64,000 nt of DNA from Candidatus Krumholzibacteriia bacterium (GCA_029932915.1 JAOZPE010000001.1:96222-160221); one strand, 5' to 3'. Numbered from the stretch's first letter, positions 40,921 through 51,271 are shown. Numbers and translations are program-made. Notes: generated by a model not told the origin, from the sequence alone.

Positions 40921-43065
40921 TCAGTCTTCCCGCGGAAACAAGAGGTTGCGCGAGAAGTCCCGGGCATCCCAGGGAGCCGGGTCTCCACCGAGGTATTTCG
41001 CGAACCACCTCAGGTGCTCGTTGTAGTAGAAGGCCATTTCATACCAGCTCGGCCAGTGCCCGGCCCGGGGGAAGACCACCAGGCGGCTGGGCACGCCCCG
41101 GCGCTTCAGAGCGGTAAAATAGGAAAGACTCTGGGTGTAGGGAACCCTGAAATCCTTTTCACCGGTGATGACCAGGCAGGGGGTGCGGAAGCGATCCTCG
41201 AAGTTCGAGGGAGACCACTTCTGGTAAAGCTCACTGGTCCAGGGGGTTCCCTCGAGGTCGTGCTCGGGGAACCAGAGTTCCTCCGTCCCTCCGTAGAAGG
41301 AATGCAGGTCGTAGAGCCCCATCATCGAGACGGCCGCCTGGAAGCGGTCGGTGTGTCCTTCCATCCACATCACCATGTAGCCGCCGAAGGACCAGCCCAT
41401 GAGCCCCATGCGGGTGGAGTCGACGTAGGAGAGAGCGGCGAGCTGGTCGGTGACCTTCATGACGTCCCGGTAGACCCGGCCGCCCCAGTCGCCCTCGATG
41501 GCGTCGGTGAAATCCTGTCCGTAGCCCGATGATCCGGTGGGATTGGGCATGGCGATGACGTAGCCCTTGCCCGGGTACACCTGCCAATCCCCGCGCCAGT
41601 TGTCCGTCCACTGTCCCTGAGGGCCTCCGTGGACGTTGACGATCAGCGGATACTTCTTCTGGGGATCGAAGTCATGGGGCTTGATCACCAGGACGTGCAC
41701 CTTGTAGTCGCCGGCGCCGTCCAGCCACATCTCCTCCGGCGGACGCAGATCCACCTCTTCCTCGAGTTGCCGGTTGAAGAAGGTGAGCCTCTCGTTCTTG
41801 CGTCCGTTGGTCCGTACCCGATAGATCTCCAAGGGTCGGACCATGGCCCGTTGGTTGTAGATGATGGTGCGCCCGTCGGGGGTGAGGCTGAAGCCATGGA
41901 TGAGGTGTTCGCGGTGGATCTCCTCGATCTGCGCGTTGCCCAGATCGATGCGGAAGAGGGCGTTGCGCGCGGGTACCGCACCGAGGAAGTAGATCGAGTG
42001 GCTGTCGGGCGACCACCGGAAGTCGGAGATCCAGTTGTCGAAGTTCTCCCGGTCGGTGAGCACCCTCCGCTGTCCGCTGCTGCGGTCGTAGAGCATGAGA
42101 CGGTAGAGATCGCTCTCGTAGCCGGGGGTCTCCTGCGAGAGATAGGCGATGTAACGGCCGTCGGGCGAGTAGAGGGGGCTGCCGTCGAAACCGTGGTTGT
42201 CGGCGGTGATGTTGACCGCTTCACCACTTCCGTCGAAGGGGACGATCCACAGGTCCGAGTTGGTGGAGATGGCGGCAACGGAGTCGTGATTGCTGACGAA
42301 ACACAGTTCATCGCTCTCGGGAGCCAGGGCAAAGCCCCGGCCACCCAGCGAGAAGGTAGGGGCATCCCATCGGCCAGGGGTCAGGTCGCGGACGATCTCG
42401 CCGCTCTCAGCGTCGACGAGCAGGATATGGGTGTAGAGTCCGTCCCTCCACGAGGTCCAGTGGCGGAAGAGCAGTTCGTCGGCCACATGGACCTCGAGCT
42501 CACCGTCTTCGCGCGCCTTGCTGATGTGTTCGTGACAGTCGCCGTCCACTCCGCATTCGGGGTAAACCTCACTTACCGCCACGATCCACCGTCCGTCGTG
42601 GCTCCATTCGGCGTCCCACAGGCCGGCGGGGAAATGGGTGAGCTGGCGCGCCTCTCCACCGGCGGTGGGCATCACGAAGAGCTGTTGGACGTCCTCGCGG
42701 TCGCTGACGAAGAGGAGGTGTCTTCCATCGGGCGAGTAACGGGGGTGTTCGTCGCTCTTGTGCAAGTGGGTGATCTGATGGACGTCCCCGGTCTTCAGGT
42801 CGAGGGTCCACAGGTCGGACCATTTCTCCGCCTTGGGCAGATCGGTGCATTCGACGGTGAAGACGGCCGTGCGTCCGTCCGGACTCAAGGCTGGTTCACC
42901 TGCGTTGCGGCTGCGATAGTAGTCGGTGATCTCGAACGCGCGCTTCTCGCTGGCATCGACGTTGCGGATGGCCTCGGCTCGGGTCGAACCGGCCGGCAGG
43001 AGCAGGAGGAGAAGGAGGAAGGCCCCCTTCACGGCAGAGCGCAGAGGAAACGGCGAACGGTTCAT
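40921..43065 (-). CDS. Secreted S9 prolyl-oligopeptidase-type peptidase
   Basis: 714-aa exported serine peptidase. After a signal peptide (~8-31) a beta-propeller with TolB/WD-like blades fills the first ~430 residues (LSPDGRTAVFTVEC, YSPDGRHLLFVSD, YSPDGRYIAYLSQ). The alpha/beta-hydrolase domain follows with nucleophile GWSFGGYMV, acid GEKDFRVPY and base RAGHWPS. It resembles acylaminoacyl peptidase/dipeptidyl peptidase IV-like enzymes and should cleave short peptides in the periplasm. ATG 43065 overlaps the RND stop (ATGA), so it is translationally coupled to the efflux pump. That link is unusual and may mean peptide substrates or processing of pump-related peptides. Confidence 0.9.
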   Translation of the reverse strand: MNRSPFPLRSAVKGAFLLLLLLLPAGSTRAEAIRNVDASEKRAFEITDYYRSRNAGEPALSPDGRTAVFTVECTDLPKAEKWSDLWTLDLKTGDVHQITHLHKSDEHPRYSPDGRHLLFVSDREDVQQLFVMPTAGGEARQLTHFPAGLWDAEWSHDGRWIVAVSEVYPECGVDGDCHEHISKAREDGELEVHVADELLFRHWTSWRDGLYTHILLVDAESGEIVRDLTPGRWDAPTFSLGGRGFALAPESDELCFVSNHDSVAAISTNSDLWIVPFDGSGEAVNITADNHGFDGSPLYSPDGRYIAYLSQETPGYESDLYRLMLYDRSSGQRRVLTDRENFDNWISDFRWSPDSHSIYFLGAVPARNALFRIDLGNAQIEEIHREHLIHGFSLTPDGRTIIYNQRAMVRPLEIYRVRTNGRKNERLTFFNRQLEEEVDLRPPEEMWLDGAGDYKVHVLVIKPHDFDPQKKYPLIVNVHGGPQGQWTDNWRGDWQVYPGKGYVIAMPNPTGSSGYGQDFTDAIEGDWGGRVYRDVMKVTDQLAALSYVDSTRMGLMGWSFGGYMVMWMEGHTDRFQAAVSMMGLYDLHSFYGGTEELWFPEHDLEGTPWTSELYQKWSPSNFEDRFRTPCLVITGEKDFRVPYTQSLSYFTALKRRGVPSRLVVFPRAGHWPSWYEMAFYYNEHLRWFAKYLGGDPAPWDARDFSRNLLFPRED

Positions 43066-46000
43066 GAAGACTCCTGGGTCGTAGTTGAAACTCGGTCGGA
43101 ACCGGCGGGAGGCAGGTGCAGGATCCGCCGAAGCCCTCGTTTCATCGGATCGAGCGAAGAGTACATCACCGGCACCACGATGAGGGTGAGGAAAGTCGCT
43201 ACGGCAAGCCCCCAGATCACCGCCACTCCCATGGGGCCCCACCACTGGCTGCTCTCCCCGCCCAGCACCACCGCACGGCGGAAGTGGCCCTCGAAGAGGC
43301 GCGCGAAGTCCAACGAGAAACCGGTGGTGAGAGGGATGAGACCGAGAATGGTGGTGATCGCGGTGAGGATGACCGGCCGGAAGCGGGTCTTGCCTGCTTC
43401 GATCAGGGCCTGTTGCTTGGCCATTCCACGGCGGCGGAGCTGTTCGACGTAATCGAGCAGGACGATGGCGTTGTTCACCACGATGCCCGCCAGGGAGATC
43501 ACTCCGACTCCGGTCATGATGATGCCGAAGGGCAGGCGCGTGATCATCAGGCCGAGAAAGACCCCCATCAGGGAGAAGACCACGCTGGCCATGATCACCA
43601 GAGGTACGGTGACCGAGTCGAACTGGGTGATGAGGACGACGAAGATGAGCATCAGGGCGATGGTGAACGCCTTCGACAGGAATGCCTTCGATTCCTCCTC
43701 ATCTTCGTTCTGCCCCTTGTACTGGATGTGGTAGCCGGCCGGCAACTCCATCTCGGCGACTCGCCTCTGCACCTCGCTGAGGATCCGGTTGGCATTGTGG
43801 CCCGCTGCCACGTCGCCCAGGACGTTGACCACCCGCTGATTGTCGATGCGCTGGATCTCGGCGATTCCACTGGCGTAGGAGACGGTGGCGAAGGCGGTGA
43901 GGGGAATGCTTCGGCCCTCGTAGAAGACGGTCAGCTCTTCGAGTTTCTCCACGTTCTGCCTCGAGGGCTGGTCGTAACGGACGATGATCTCGTACTCGTC
44001 CTCGCCCTGGCGGTACTTGGAGACCTCCACTCCCTTGATGGCGGTCTGGATGGTCGCAGCGATGTCCATGGTCCGCAGACCATAGCGCGCGGCCTTCTCG
44101 CGGTCGGGACGTACGACGATCTCCGGCCGTCGTCGATCGATGTCGTCGTGGAGATCGACGAGGCCGGGGATATCGCGGATGAGATCCTGGATGTCGGTGG
44201 AGAGGGCGGACATCACGTCGAAATCGTCGCCCTGGATCTGCACGTCCACCGGAGCGCCAACCGACGGTCCCATGCTCTGCTTGTCGATGGTCAGTTCGGC
44301 GCCGGTGAAGCGGCTGAGTCTCTTGCGGAGATCTTCCAGATACGCACGGGTGCTTCCGTGCCGGTCCTCCGAACGGAGGAACTCGATGTCGACGCGTGCC
44401 AGATTCGACGGCGCCTTGGTCGGATCGCCGAAGTTGTCCGAGGAGACGCCGACTCCCGTCAGATAGGCCTTCAGATCGGGCAGCTTGGAGACCTCCTCTT
44501 CGAGGCGCCGGGCGTAGCCGTCGCTCACCTCGATGCGGGTGCCCGAGGGGGCCTTGGCCTGGACGTAGGCGAAGGTGGGGTCGATGTCCGGGAACAGTTC
44601 GATACCGGTGTTGAACAAGCCGAAGGCGAAGAGGACCAGGACGAAGAGTCCGGTCATGCCCAGCAGGGTCCACGCGCGATGTTCGAGCGTCCATCGCAAG
44701 GTGGGTTCGTAGGTGCGCAGCCCGAAGTCGAGGAGACGGTCGCCGAATTTCCGGCGGTCCGAATGGCCGACCCGCATGAAACGGGAACAGAGGACGGGAT
44801 TGAAGACCAGCGCCACCAGGAGCGATGCGGTGAGGGTGATGATGACGGTGATGGGCAGGTACTTCATGAACTCGCCCATGATGTTGGGCCAGAACACCAT
44901 CGGCGCGAAGGCACACAGGGTGGTGATGGTCGAGGCGGTGACCGCCACCCCTACTTCGTTCGAACCGAAGATGGCTGCTTCATCCGCTCCCTTGCCCAGG
45001 GTCCGGTGACGGTAGATGTTCTCGACGATGACGATGGCGTTGTCCACCAGCATTCCCAAAGCGAGGATGAGGCTGAACAGAACCACCATGTTCAGGGTGA
45101 TCCCGGTCGCCTGCAGGACGACGAAGCTGATGAGCATGGAGAAGGGGATGGCCATACCGACGAAGATGGAATTGGTGAATCCCAGGAAGAGCAGCAGAAC
45201 CACGACCACCAGGAGCAAGCCGCTGAGGATGTTGTTCTGCAGCTCGTTCACCAGGTATCGGATATCGGTGGACTCGTCCGATACGATGGCCACCTTCGTG
45301 CCCTGGGGGAAGTTCTCCTTCCAGCGGTCGACGGTCCGGTGAACCTCGTCGGCGATGTGGATGACGTTCTCCCCGCTGCGCTTCTTCACCGAGAGGGTGA
45401 CAGAGGACTTTCCGTTGAGGCGGCTGATGGTGTCCAGATCCTTGGTTCCGAAGCTGACGCGGGCCACGTCGCGGACATAGACCGGGGTCTTGGCCTCGGG
45501 ATTGAGGACCAGATCGTTGATCTCCTCGTAGCTGTCGAAGTCGCCGGGGACCCGCACCTGGTATTCGTAGGTACCCAGGGGGATGTCTCCGCCGGGCAGG
45601 GTCACGTTCTCCAGGGCGATGGCGTCTTCGACGTCCGCCAGGGCCAGCCCGTAGAAGCGCAGACGGTCGGGGTCGACCTCCACCTTGACCTCCCGCTCGA
45701 TTCCTCCGAGCAGGTCGACGCTCAGGACGCCGTGGATCTGCTCGAGATCCTCCTGGAGGTCTTCGGCGACCTGCTTCAGTTTCCACGGGTCGTAGTCGGC
45801 CGAGAGGACCACCTGCATGATGGGCCACTGTTCGGAGGAGATCTCCTGCACCACCAGGTCGTCCTTGACCTTCTGGGGCAGGTCGGGCTTGGCCATCTCC
45901 ACCGCGTCGCGCACCTTCTGCAGGGCGTCGGACATCTCCACGTCGGAGGTGAACTCCAGCACGATGGTCGACGCGCCCTCGCTCGAATGGCTCGTCATCT

Positions 46001-46235
46001 CCTTGAGCTTGTCCAATCCCTTCAGTTGCTTCTCGAGCTTGCGGGTGACGATGTTCTCCATGTCCTGCGGTGAGGTTCCGTAGTAGGGGGCGAACACCAT
46101 CACATAGGGAATCTTCACGTCGGGGCTGCTCTCCCGGGGCAAGCTGACGTAGGAGGCGATACCCAGGAGGCTGACCACGACCATCAGGGCCAGGGTCGTC
46201 ATGTGTTTGCGGACCGCGAGCTGGGTGATCTTCAT
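43062..46235 (-). CDS. RND efflux transporter, AcrB/HAE1-like
   Basis: 1057-aa inner-membrane proton-driven exporter with the standard two repeats, each six membrane helices plus large periplasmic loops. Recognisable signatures are the N-terminal LPRESSPDVKIPYVMV and, in helix 4, LALGMLVDNAIVIVENIYRH. There the usual Asp-Asp pair of AcrB is Asp-Asn, a form frequent in FCB-group pumps. Second-half signatures include SLAGIVVNNAIVLLDY. It exports amphiphilic compounds through the MFP and TolC partners encoded just upstream; the MFP stop overlaps its start by 4 nt. The last gene of the operon, an S9 peptidase, overlaps its stop. Confidence 0.95.
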   Translation of the reverse strand: MKITQLAVRKHMTTLALMVVVSLLGIASYVSLPRESSPDVKIPYVMVFAPYYGTSPQDMENIVTRKLEKQLKGLDKLKEMTSHSSEGASTIVLEFTSDVEMSDALQKVRDAVEMAKPDLPQKVKDDLVVQEISSEQWPIMQVVLSADYDPWKLKQVAEDLQEDLEQIHGVLSVDLLGGIEREVKVEVDPDRLRFYGLALADVEDAIALENVTLPGGDIPLGTYEYQVRVPGDFDSYEEINDLVLNPEAKTPVYVRDVARVSFGTKDLDTISRLNGKSSVTLSVKKRSGENVIHIADEVHRTVDRWKENFPQGTKVAIVSDESTDIRYLVNELQNNILSGLLLVVVVLLLFLGFTNSIFVGMAIPFSMLISFVVLQATGITLNMVVLFSLILALGMLVDNAIVIVENIYRHRTLGKGADEAAIFGSNEVGVAVTASTITTLCAFAPMVFWPNIMGEFMKYLPITVIITLTASLLVALVFNPVLCSRFMRVGHSDRRKFGDRLLDFGLRTYEPTLRWTLEHRAWTLLGMTGLFVLVLFAFGLFNTGIELFPDIDPTFAYVQAKAPSGTRIEVSDGYARRLEEEVSKLPDLKAYLTGVGVSSDNFGDPTKAPSNLARVDIEFLRSEDRHGSTRAYLEDLRKRLSRFTGAELTIDKQSMGPSVGAPVDVQIQGDDFDVMSALSTDIQDLIRDIPGLVDLHDDIDRRRPEIVVRPDREKAARYGLRTMDIAATIQTAIKGVEVSKYRQGEDEYEIIVRYDQPSRQNVEKLEELTVFYEGRSIPLTAFATVSYASGIAEIQRIDNQRVVNVLGDVAAGHNANRILSEVQRRVAEMELPAGYHIQYKGQNEDEEESKAFLSKAFTIALMLIFVVLITQFDSVTVPLVIMASVVFSLMGVFLGLMITRLPFGIIMTGVGVISLAGIVVNNAIVLLDYVEQLRRRGMAKQQALIEAGKTRFRPVILTAITTILGLIPLTTGFSLDFARLFEGHFRRAVVLGGESSQWWGPMGVAVIWGLAVATFLTLIVVPVMYSSLDPMKRGLRRILHLPPAGSDRVSTTTQESS

Positions 46236-47329
46236 CGAGGCGCACCTTCCCGCACCACGTCCGGGTCGCTGGGGATGCTTCCGTCGGGGGCGGTCGCCGT
46301 CTCCTGGATCACCACCGGTGCGCCGTCGCTGAGGTCACGTTGTCCGCGGACCACCAGCTTGTCCCCCGGGCGAAGGCCCTTCCGTACCAGGACCATCAAG
46401 CCCTCGTCCGGTCCGAGCTCCACCGGGCGTTCCACCGCCCGGTCTTCTTCCACCACGAAGACCACGAGCTTGCCGGGCCGCTGAACCACCGCGTCGCGGG
46501 GAATGACGACTGCGTCGTGGTAGACGGTCTTGAGGACCCGGGCCCGGGCCACCACGCCCGGGCGCAGGCGCAGATCGGGATTGTCGATGCGGATCTCGAC
46601 GGGGAACTTCCCCGTCGTCTCCGATGCCTCCATCCCGATCCAGGAGACCGAGCCCTTTGCGGTCATGCCGCCATCATCGAGGAAGATCTCCGCTTCGGCA
46701 CCTTCCTTCAGATAGGCGATGTCCTTCTCGGTCACGCCGCCGTCGAGTTGCAGGGTGAAGGGGTCGACCACGCGGGCCACCTTCTGTCCGACGACCACCA
46801 GCTGACCGGGCTCGACCATCCGTGCGGTGACGATGCCGTCGAAGGGAGCCTTGATGGCGGCTCTCTCGTAGCGGATGCGCGCGATCTCCTCGGCGGCCTT
46901 GGCGTTCTCAAGCTGGGTGTGGGCCAGGAGCATCTCCTGCTTGCTGACCGAGTTCTCCTCGAAGAGCGATCGGGTGCGTTCCTCGTTGTAGGCCTTCATC
47001 TTGCGATCGGCCCGGGCCGCCGCGAGCTGGGCGGCCAGCAGCTCTCTCTTCAGCAGGACGATGACGTCGCCTTTCTTCACCCTCGAACCCTTGTCGTGCT
47101 CGATGGAGGCCACCGTTCCCGCTTCCTCCGTGCTCAGATCGGTGGCCCGTACCGCCCGCAGGGGCCCGGAGATGTTGAGATATTCCCTCAGGTCGCGGGG
47201 TTCGATCACGAGCACCCGGACGTTCTTGGACGCTTGCTCCTCGCTCGTTCTCTCGGCCTCGGCCGTCTGGCGGGCGCAGGCGCTCAGGACCAGGACGGCC
47301 AGCAGGACGAACGGAATGAGGTGTTTCAT
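46232..47329 (-). CDS. RND membrane-fusion lipoprotein
   Basis: Periplasmic adaptor (365 aa) with a lipoprotein signal peptide (MKHLIPFVLLAVLVLSAC). It has the lipoyl/barrel-sandwich halves (STEEAGTVASIEHDKGSRVKKGDVI and AIKAPFDGIVTARMVEPGQLV), a coiled-coil hairpin between them, and beta-barrel and membrane-proximal domains. It bridges the RND pump and TolC. I prefer ATG 47329 with AAGGAG upstream because it starts the signal peptide. ATG 47395, which overlaps the TolC stop as ATGA, would add 22 residues in front and may serve reinitiation. Its 3' end overlaps the RND start. Confidence 0.92.
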   Translation of the reverse strand: MKHLIPFVLLAVLVLSACARQTAEAERTSEEQASKNVRVLVIEPRDLREYLNISGPLRAVRATDLSTEEAGTVASIEHDKGSRVKKGDVIVLLKRELLAAQLAAARADRKMKAYNEERTRSLFEENSVSKQEMLLAHTQLENAKAAEEIARIRYERAAIKAPFDGIVTARMVEPGQLVVVGQKVARVVDPFTLQLDGGVTEKDIAYLKEGAEAEIFLDDGGMTAKGSVSWIGMEASETTGKFPVEIRIDNPDLRLRPGVVARARVLKTVYHDAVVIPRDAVVQRPGKLVVFVVEEDRAVERPVELGPDEGLMVLVRKGLRPGDKLVVRGQRDLSDGAPVVIQETATAPDGSIPSDPDVVREGAPR

Positions 47330-47391
47330 CGTTCGCGTCTCCTTCGCCGGTCCCATCGAGTGCATCCCATCGAAGATCGCTCGGGCGTTTC

Positions 47392-49017
47392 TCATGGCTG
47401 GATTTCCTTCAATGATGACAGCGCCTGGGTGGGCCGCATTCCCATGGCCCGCTTGAGGGTGGCGGTCCAGGCCAGCACGTCGTGGTAGGCCTGGATGAGG
47501 TTGCTGCTCGCGGTGAAACGCGCCGCCTGTGAATTGAGGATGTCCAGGTACCCGGCCTTGCCCAGTTCATAACGGCGGTTCGTCTGGGCCAGGGCCTTGT
47601 CGGCCTGTTCCAGATTGATGCGCGCCACTCTCAGGTTCTCCCGGGCGATGGTCACCTCTCCCAGGGCCGACAGGACCTCCTCCTCGGCGCTGTGCCGCAG
47701 GCCGGAGGTCTGATGCTGGGTGCGCCGGATGGAGGCGTCGCGTTCCTGGACCCGTCCCTTGGTCAACCACCCGTCGAAGACCGGAATGGTCAGAGCGACA
47801 CCGGTACGCCAGAAATCATGTCCCCGGTCGACGAACTCGTCGATCTTGCGGGTAACGTAACCGTACTGGGCGTTCACCGTGAGGTAGGGATGCATCTCAC
47901 TCTTGAGGGTGTCCCGTTCACGGTGGAGGTATTCCTCATTCATCTCCGACTGTTGGACATCGGGGCGTCTCAGGGCCAGAGCCACCGCCTTGGACGCATC
48001 GATCTCGTCGAGTTCCACCTGGAAGCGGGCCACCAGGGTGAGGGGGGTGCGGGCATCCCGTCCCATCTGGACATTGAGGGCCCGGCCCGCGTTCTCCACG
48101 TCCTGTTCGGCGCGTCGCAGCTTCGGCAGCAGATTCATCATCTGCACCCGCGCTTGCAGGGTGTCCAGACCGGTGGCCATGTCGAGGAAGTACCGGCGTC
48201 GGGTGATGTCGAGGAATTCCTTCCGCGCCTGCAACTCGGCATCGATCGAGCGAGCCAGGGCGTGTGCCGCCAGCACCAGGTAGTAGTTGTGCATCGTCTG
48301 TTCGATGGTGCGATTCTCGGTGTCGACGATGGTCAGGCTCTGCTGGTCGATGGCGATGTTGGCCGCCTTCAGGGCGTAGATGACCCGGGTGGGGTGGAGT
48401 TCCCAGTAGAGATCGGCGCTCGCACGCCAGAAGGTCTGCGCGGGGATGTCCTCCGGTGGAGGGATGAAACTCGTTCCCCCGAAGAGCTGTCCCATGGCGG
48501 TGGTGAACAGCGAGTCGAAGACCGCATTGCCGGTGTCGATGTCGCCTCCGAATCCTCCGCTTCCGCTGAAGGTGGAATCGAAGGCGAAACTGGGGTCACG
48601 CCCGCGGTCGAAGCGTCCAACGAGGTTCAGGCTGGGAAGGCCGTCGGCCCGGGCCTGGACCTTCTGGGCCCGCAGTTCGGCCAGGCGGTTGCGCTGGGCC
48701 TGGAGTTGGTCGTTGGCGTCCAGGCTCGCGTCGATGCAGTCCTGAAGGGTCAGGGCCCGTTCCACCTGCCCCGGGACGGCAGTGATCAGGCTGTCCTGGG
48801 CGGTCACCGTGATCGGAGCCGGGCTGATCCGGGAAACGGCGTCCGGAGGCGGGGGGGTGGAGCCGGCGCGGGCATCCGTGCCCGCCCAGAGCAGCAGAGC
48901 GACCAGGGTGAGTGCTGTCATCCATCCCGCCCGGGCGACGGGTCGCGTCGGCGCAGTCGGGCCCACTGCTGCGGGCAAGGCATACGCCCGGCCGTTTCGG
49001 CGGTCGGTGACGAACAT
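47392..49017 (-). CDS. TolC-family outer-membrane efflux protein
   Basis: 541-aa outer-membrane channel. A signal segment at ~32-50 (MTALTLVALLLWAGTDARA) is followed by a ~40-residue Pro-rich linker, then the two OEP repeats with long coiled-coil helices (LTLQDCIDASLDANDQLQAQ...; VEEEVLSALGEVTIARENLRV-like) and GKAGYLDILNSQAA near the end. It forms the exit duct for the pump. First gene of the operon. ATG 49017 has GGAGG about 10 nt upstream; an internal start at the Met of MTALTL would remove the odd N-terminal extension. Confidence 0.9.
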   Translation of the reverse strand: MFVTDRRNGRAYALPAAVGPTAPTRPVARAGWMTALTLVALLLWAGTDARAGSTPPPPDAVSRISPAPITVTAQDSLITAVPGQVERALTLQDCIDASLDANDQLQAQRNRLAELRAQKVQARADGLPSLNLVGRFDRGRDPSFAFDSTFSGSGGFGGDIDTGNAVFDSLFTTAMGQLFGGTSFIPPPEDIPAQTFWRASADLYWELHPTRVIYALKAANIAIDQQSLTIVDTENRTIEQTMHNYYLVLAAHALARSIDAELQARKEFLDITRRRYFLDMATGLDTLQARVQMMNLLPKLRRAEQDVENAGRALNVQMGRDARTPLTLVARFQVELDEIDASKAVALALRRPDVQQSEMNEEYLHRERDTLKSEMHPYLTVNAQYGYVTRKIDEFVDRGHDFWRTGVALTIPVFDGWLTKGRVQERDASIRRTQHQTSGLRHSAEEEVLSALGEVTIARENLRVARINLEQADKALAQTNRRYELGKAGYLDILNSQAARFTASSNLIQAYHDVLAWTATLKRAMGMRPTQALSSLKEIQP

Positions 49018-49128
49018 GCGGCATCTTCCTCCCGACGAAGAGAATGGTGACCAGTGGGGGAAATCGTCCCCCGGTGGGGGGATGGCGATTCTGCAGGTGT
49101 GGGAGGTGGCTCGCCGGCTCTGCGGCTG

Positions 49129-49165
49129 GGGGACCGGCCCATGGCTCGTTCACGGGCCGGTCCCC
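49129..49165. terminator. Long perfect hairpin downstream of mdh
   Basis: GGGGACCGGCCC and GGGCCGGTCCCC form a perfect 12-bp inverted repeat with a 13-nt loop, 16 nt after the mdh stop. No U tract follows, so termination by this hairpin alone is uncertain. Confidence 0.5.
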
Positions 49166-49180
49166 GATCTGCCTGTTCGC

Positions 49181-50164
49181 TCAACCGAGGAGGTCGGAGA
49201 CGGTGTCCCTTTCCTCGATGAGTTCGTTCACCGACGCCTGCAGGCGTTCCCGACTGAAGTCGTTCATCTCTACGTCGAGAACGGGGGTCGGGGTTCCACT
49301 TCCATCGCAGGTGACCGGGACGGAGCAGATGAGACCCTCCGGAATGCCATAGTTACCCGTACTGGGGATGGCCATGGAGGTCCACCGGTCCTTGGGGGTT
49401 CCCTGGTACAGCTTGCGGGCGTGCTCGATGGCGGCGTTCGCCGCACTCATGGCCGAGGAATGCCCCCGGGCGGCGATGATCTCCGCTCCACGCTTCTGCA
49501 CGTGGGGGATGAAGGTCTCGCGGAACCAGGATTCCTCGATCAACTCGCTGGCCGGCTTGTCCTTCACCATCGCATGGTGCCAGTCGGGGTACTGGGTGGA
49601 CGAGTGATTGCCCCAGATGATCACGTTCCGTACGTCCCGGCTCTGGACACCGGCCTTCTTGGCGATGGCGCTCTGGGCGCGGTTGTGATCGAGCTGCGTC
49701 ATGGCGCTGAAGCGATCGCGGGGGATATCGGGCGCATTGGCCATGGTGATGAGGCAGTTGGTGTTGCAGGGGTTGCCGATCACGACGACACGGACCTCGC
49801 TTCCGGCCACCGCCTGGATGGCTGCACCCTGGGACACGAAGATCGGGCCGTTCTCGCGGATGAGATCCTTGCGCTCCATACCCTTGCCGCGGGGCTTGGA
49901 TCCCACGAGCAGGCAGAGATCGGCGTCCTTGAACGCCACCTTGGGGTCGTCGGACAACACGATGTCCTCCAGCAGGGGGAACGCGCCGTCGTCCAACTCC
50001 ATGGCGACCCCCTCGAGGGCCTTCATCACGGGCGGAATCTCGAGACACTGGAGAATCACCGGTTGATCCTTGCCGAAGATCTCGCCGGCGGCGATGCGGG
50101 GGAGAAGGCTGTAGCCGATTTGACCGGCGGCTCCGGTCACGGCCACGCGCATGGGCCTGTCCAT
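49181..50164 (-). CDS. mdh: Malate dehydrogenase
   Basis: NAD(P)-dependent malate dehydrogenase of the 327-aa type related to eukaryotic cytosolic MDH. It has the Rossmann motif [14 protein letters not shown], the substrate arginines in [14 protein letters not shown], the NPCNTN segment and the catalytic His in [13 protein letters not shown]. It interconverts malate and oxaloacetate in the TCA cycle. ATG 50164 has TAGGAG 6 nt upstream; the track extension to 50596 is noncoding. Preceded by a TTGACA promoter with a ~110-nt leader. Confidence 0.96.
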   Translation of the reverse strand: MDRPMRVAVTGAAGQIGYSLLPRIAAGEIFGKDQPVILQCLEIPPVMKALEGVAMELDDGAFPLLEDIVLSDDPKVAFKDADLCLLVGSKPRGKGMERKDLIRENGPIFVSQGAAIQAVAGSEVRVVVIGNPCNTNCLITMANAPDIPRDRFSAMTQLDHNRAQSAIAKKAGVQSRDVRNVIIWGNHSSTQYPDWHHAMVKDKPASELIEESWFRETFIPHVQKRGAEIIAARGHSSAMSAANAAIEHARKLYQGTPKDRWTSMAIPSTGNYGIPEGLICSVPVTCDGSGTPTPVLDVEMNDFSRERLQASVNELIEERDTVSDLLG

Positions 50165-50518
50165 GATCACTCCTACCTGAGGGTTTGGGGTTGACTCCAC
50201 TTCGTCGATCAGATCCAGCGACGGGTTGGAGTTCTCGAAACGAACGACACAACCGTCTGCAGATTGGAATCCTGACCTATGAACATCCTCTCCCGATCGA
50301 AGGGTGTCAAGCGCAGCGGTGTCTCGCAGGGTGCGAGGCCCGTTCTCGTCGGCGACGACGCCGGCACCGCCTCCATGGGTAAGGGAAGGGAGTGGGGAGA
50401 AAGGAGGGGTGATCCTGAGGTGCAAGTCGGCCCCTTGAGACATCCAACCTGAAGTAGGCAAAGAAGTTGCTGCGACGCGCGCGGGGGCGGCACGGCAGCT
50501 CAGCCAGGGGAGAACATC
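50165..50518. other. 354-nt divergent intergenic region
   Basis: Holds the mdh promoter on the minus strand and, next to 50519, the ribosome site GGGGAG of the lipoprotein gene. I see no ORF with family similarity and no strong repeat. The lipoprotein promoter is not obvious. Confidence 0.45.
50282..50310 (-). promoter_or_regulatory. Promoter of mdh
   Basis: On the minus strand a perfect TTGACA (50310-50305), a 17-nt spacer and GATGTT (50287-50282). The -35 is strong and the -10 weak. Predicted start near 50275. Confidence 0.55.
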
Positions 50519-51271
50519 ATGGCTCGCGCAGCACTGGCAATGTACCTGGTCCTGGTCCTGGCCGGGTGCTCGGCTTCCAAGGGAGGGGTCCAGCACGATC
50601 CTGCCGAGGTCGAAGGTGCCACCACGCTCAGTGGAGTGACCAGTGATTACAGCATCCGGCTGGCCGAACTACCCCGATACGAGGAGCTCGGCCCGCGCTC
50701 ATCCATGCTCGAGGGACTGGTGGCCGGAGACAAGACGGTCCACGTCGCCGTCGCTGCCTTCGAGGTGACGCCCTATCTGGCACTGGATCTGATCGTGAAC
50801 AATCTGCAGAACATTCCCCTGCGGATCGATCGCTCCGACGTGCGCCTGGTCGATTCGAAAGGACAGTGGATGAGTCCCGTCGACGATTTCCCCGGCGCAG
50901 AGAAATACGGCCTGCGGGGCCGCTCGTATCGTCCCGATCCCACGGTTCCCTACGATGGCCTTGGTCTGTACGATCCGGAGACCACGCCCGACGCCATGGG
51001 CTATGCGTCGTCGCCGTCGACGGGAAAGGGAAGTCAGAATCTGCCGGCAGCCCAGTCGTCCAGGGTCAATGACAGCGGCCCCGTCTATCTCGGTTGGAAC
51101 GAACAGGCACCGACGGCTCCCCCGACCCTGAAGGTTCCCGGAGGAGAAGGCAGGGCCTGGTGGGTGTATTGGCGATACGAAGAGGAGCCGGTGTTTCCCC
51201 TGACCGCATTCGTGACGGTCGAGGGCCGGCACATGATCTTCGTCTTCGACGAGGCTGGCGCCTCCCGTTAG
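50519..51271 (+). CDS. Lipoprotein of unknown function
   Basis: 250-aa lipoprotein: signal peptide [17 protein letters not shown] with lipobox LAGC. The mature protein has a region [20 protein letters not shown] followed by [20 protein letters not shown], which reads like an immunoglobulin-like beta-sandwich of the kind that discusses extracellular additive domains in many lipoproteins. Then comes a Pro/Ser-rich stretch and a final strand block ([19 protein letters not shown]). No catalytic residues are recognised. ATG 50519 has GGGGAG 6 nt upstream. Monocistronic by context. Confidence 0.72.
   Translation: MARAALAMYLVLVLAGCSASKGGVQHDPAEVEGATTLSGVTSDYSIRLAELPRYEELGPRSSMLEGLVAGDKTVHVAVAAFEVTPYLALDLIVNNLQNIPLRIDRSDVRLVDSKGQWMSPVDDFPGAEKYGLRGRSYRPDPTVPYDGLGLYDPETTPDAMGYASSPSTGKGSQNLPAAQSSRVNDSGPVYLGWNEQAPTAPPTLKVPGGEGRAWWVYWRYEEEPVFPLTAFVTVEGRHMIFVFDEAGASR

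Noticed and set aside
43116-46073. 985-aa plus-strand ORF opposite the RND transporter
   Set aside because: It is the antisense shadow of a perfectly recognisable AcrB-type gene; its sequence is Asp/His/Gly-rich, typical of reverse reading of GC-rich coding DNA.
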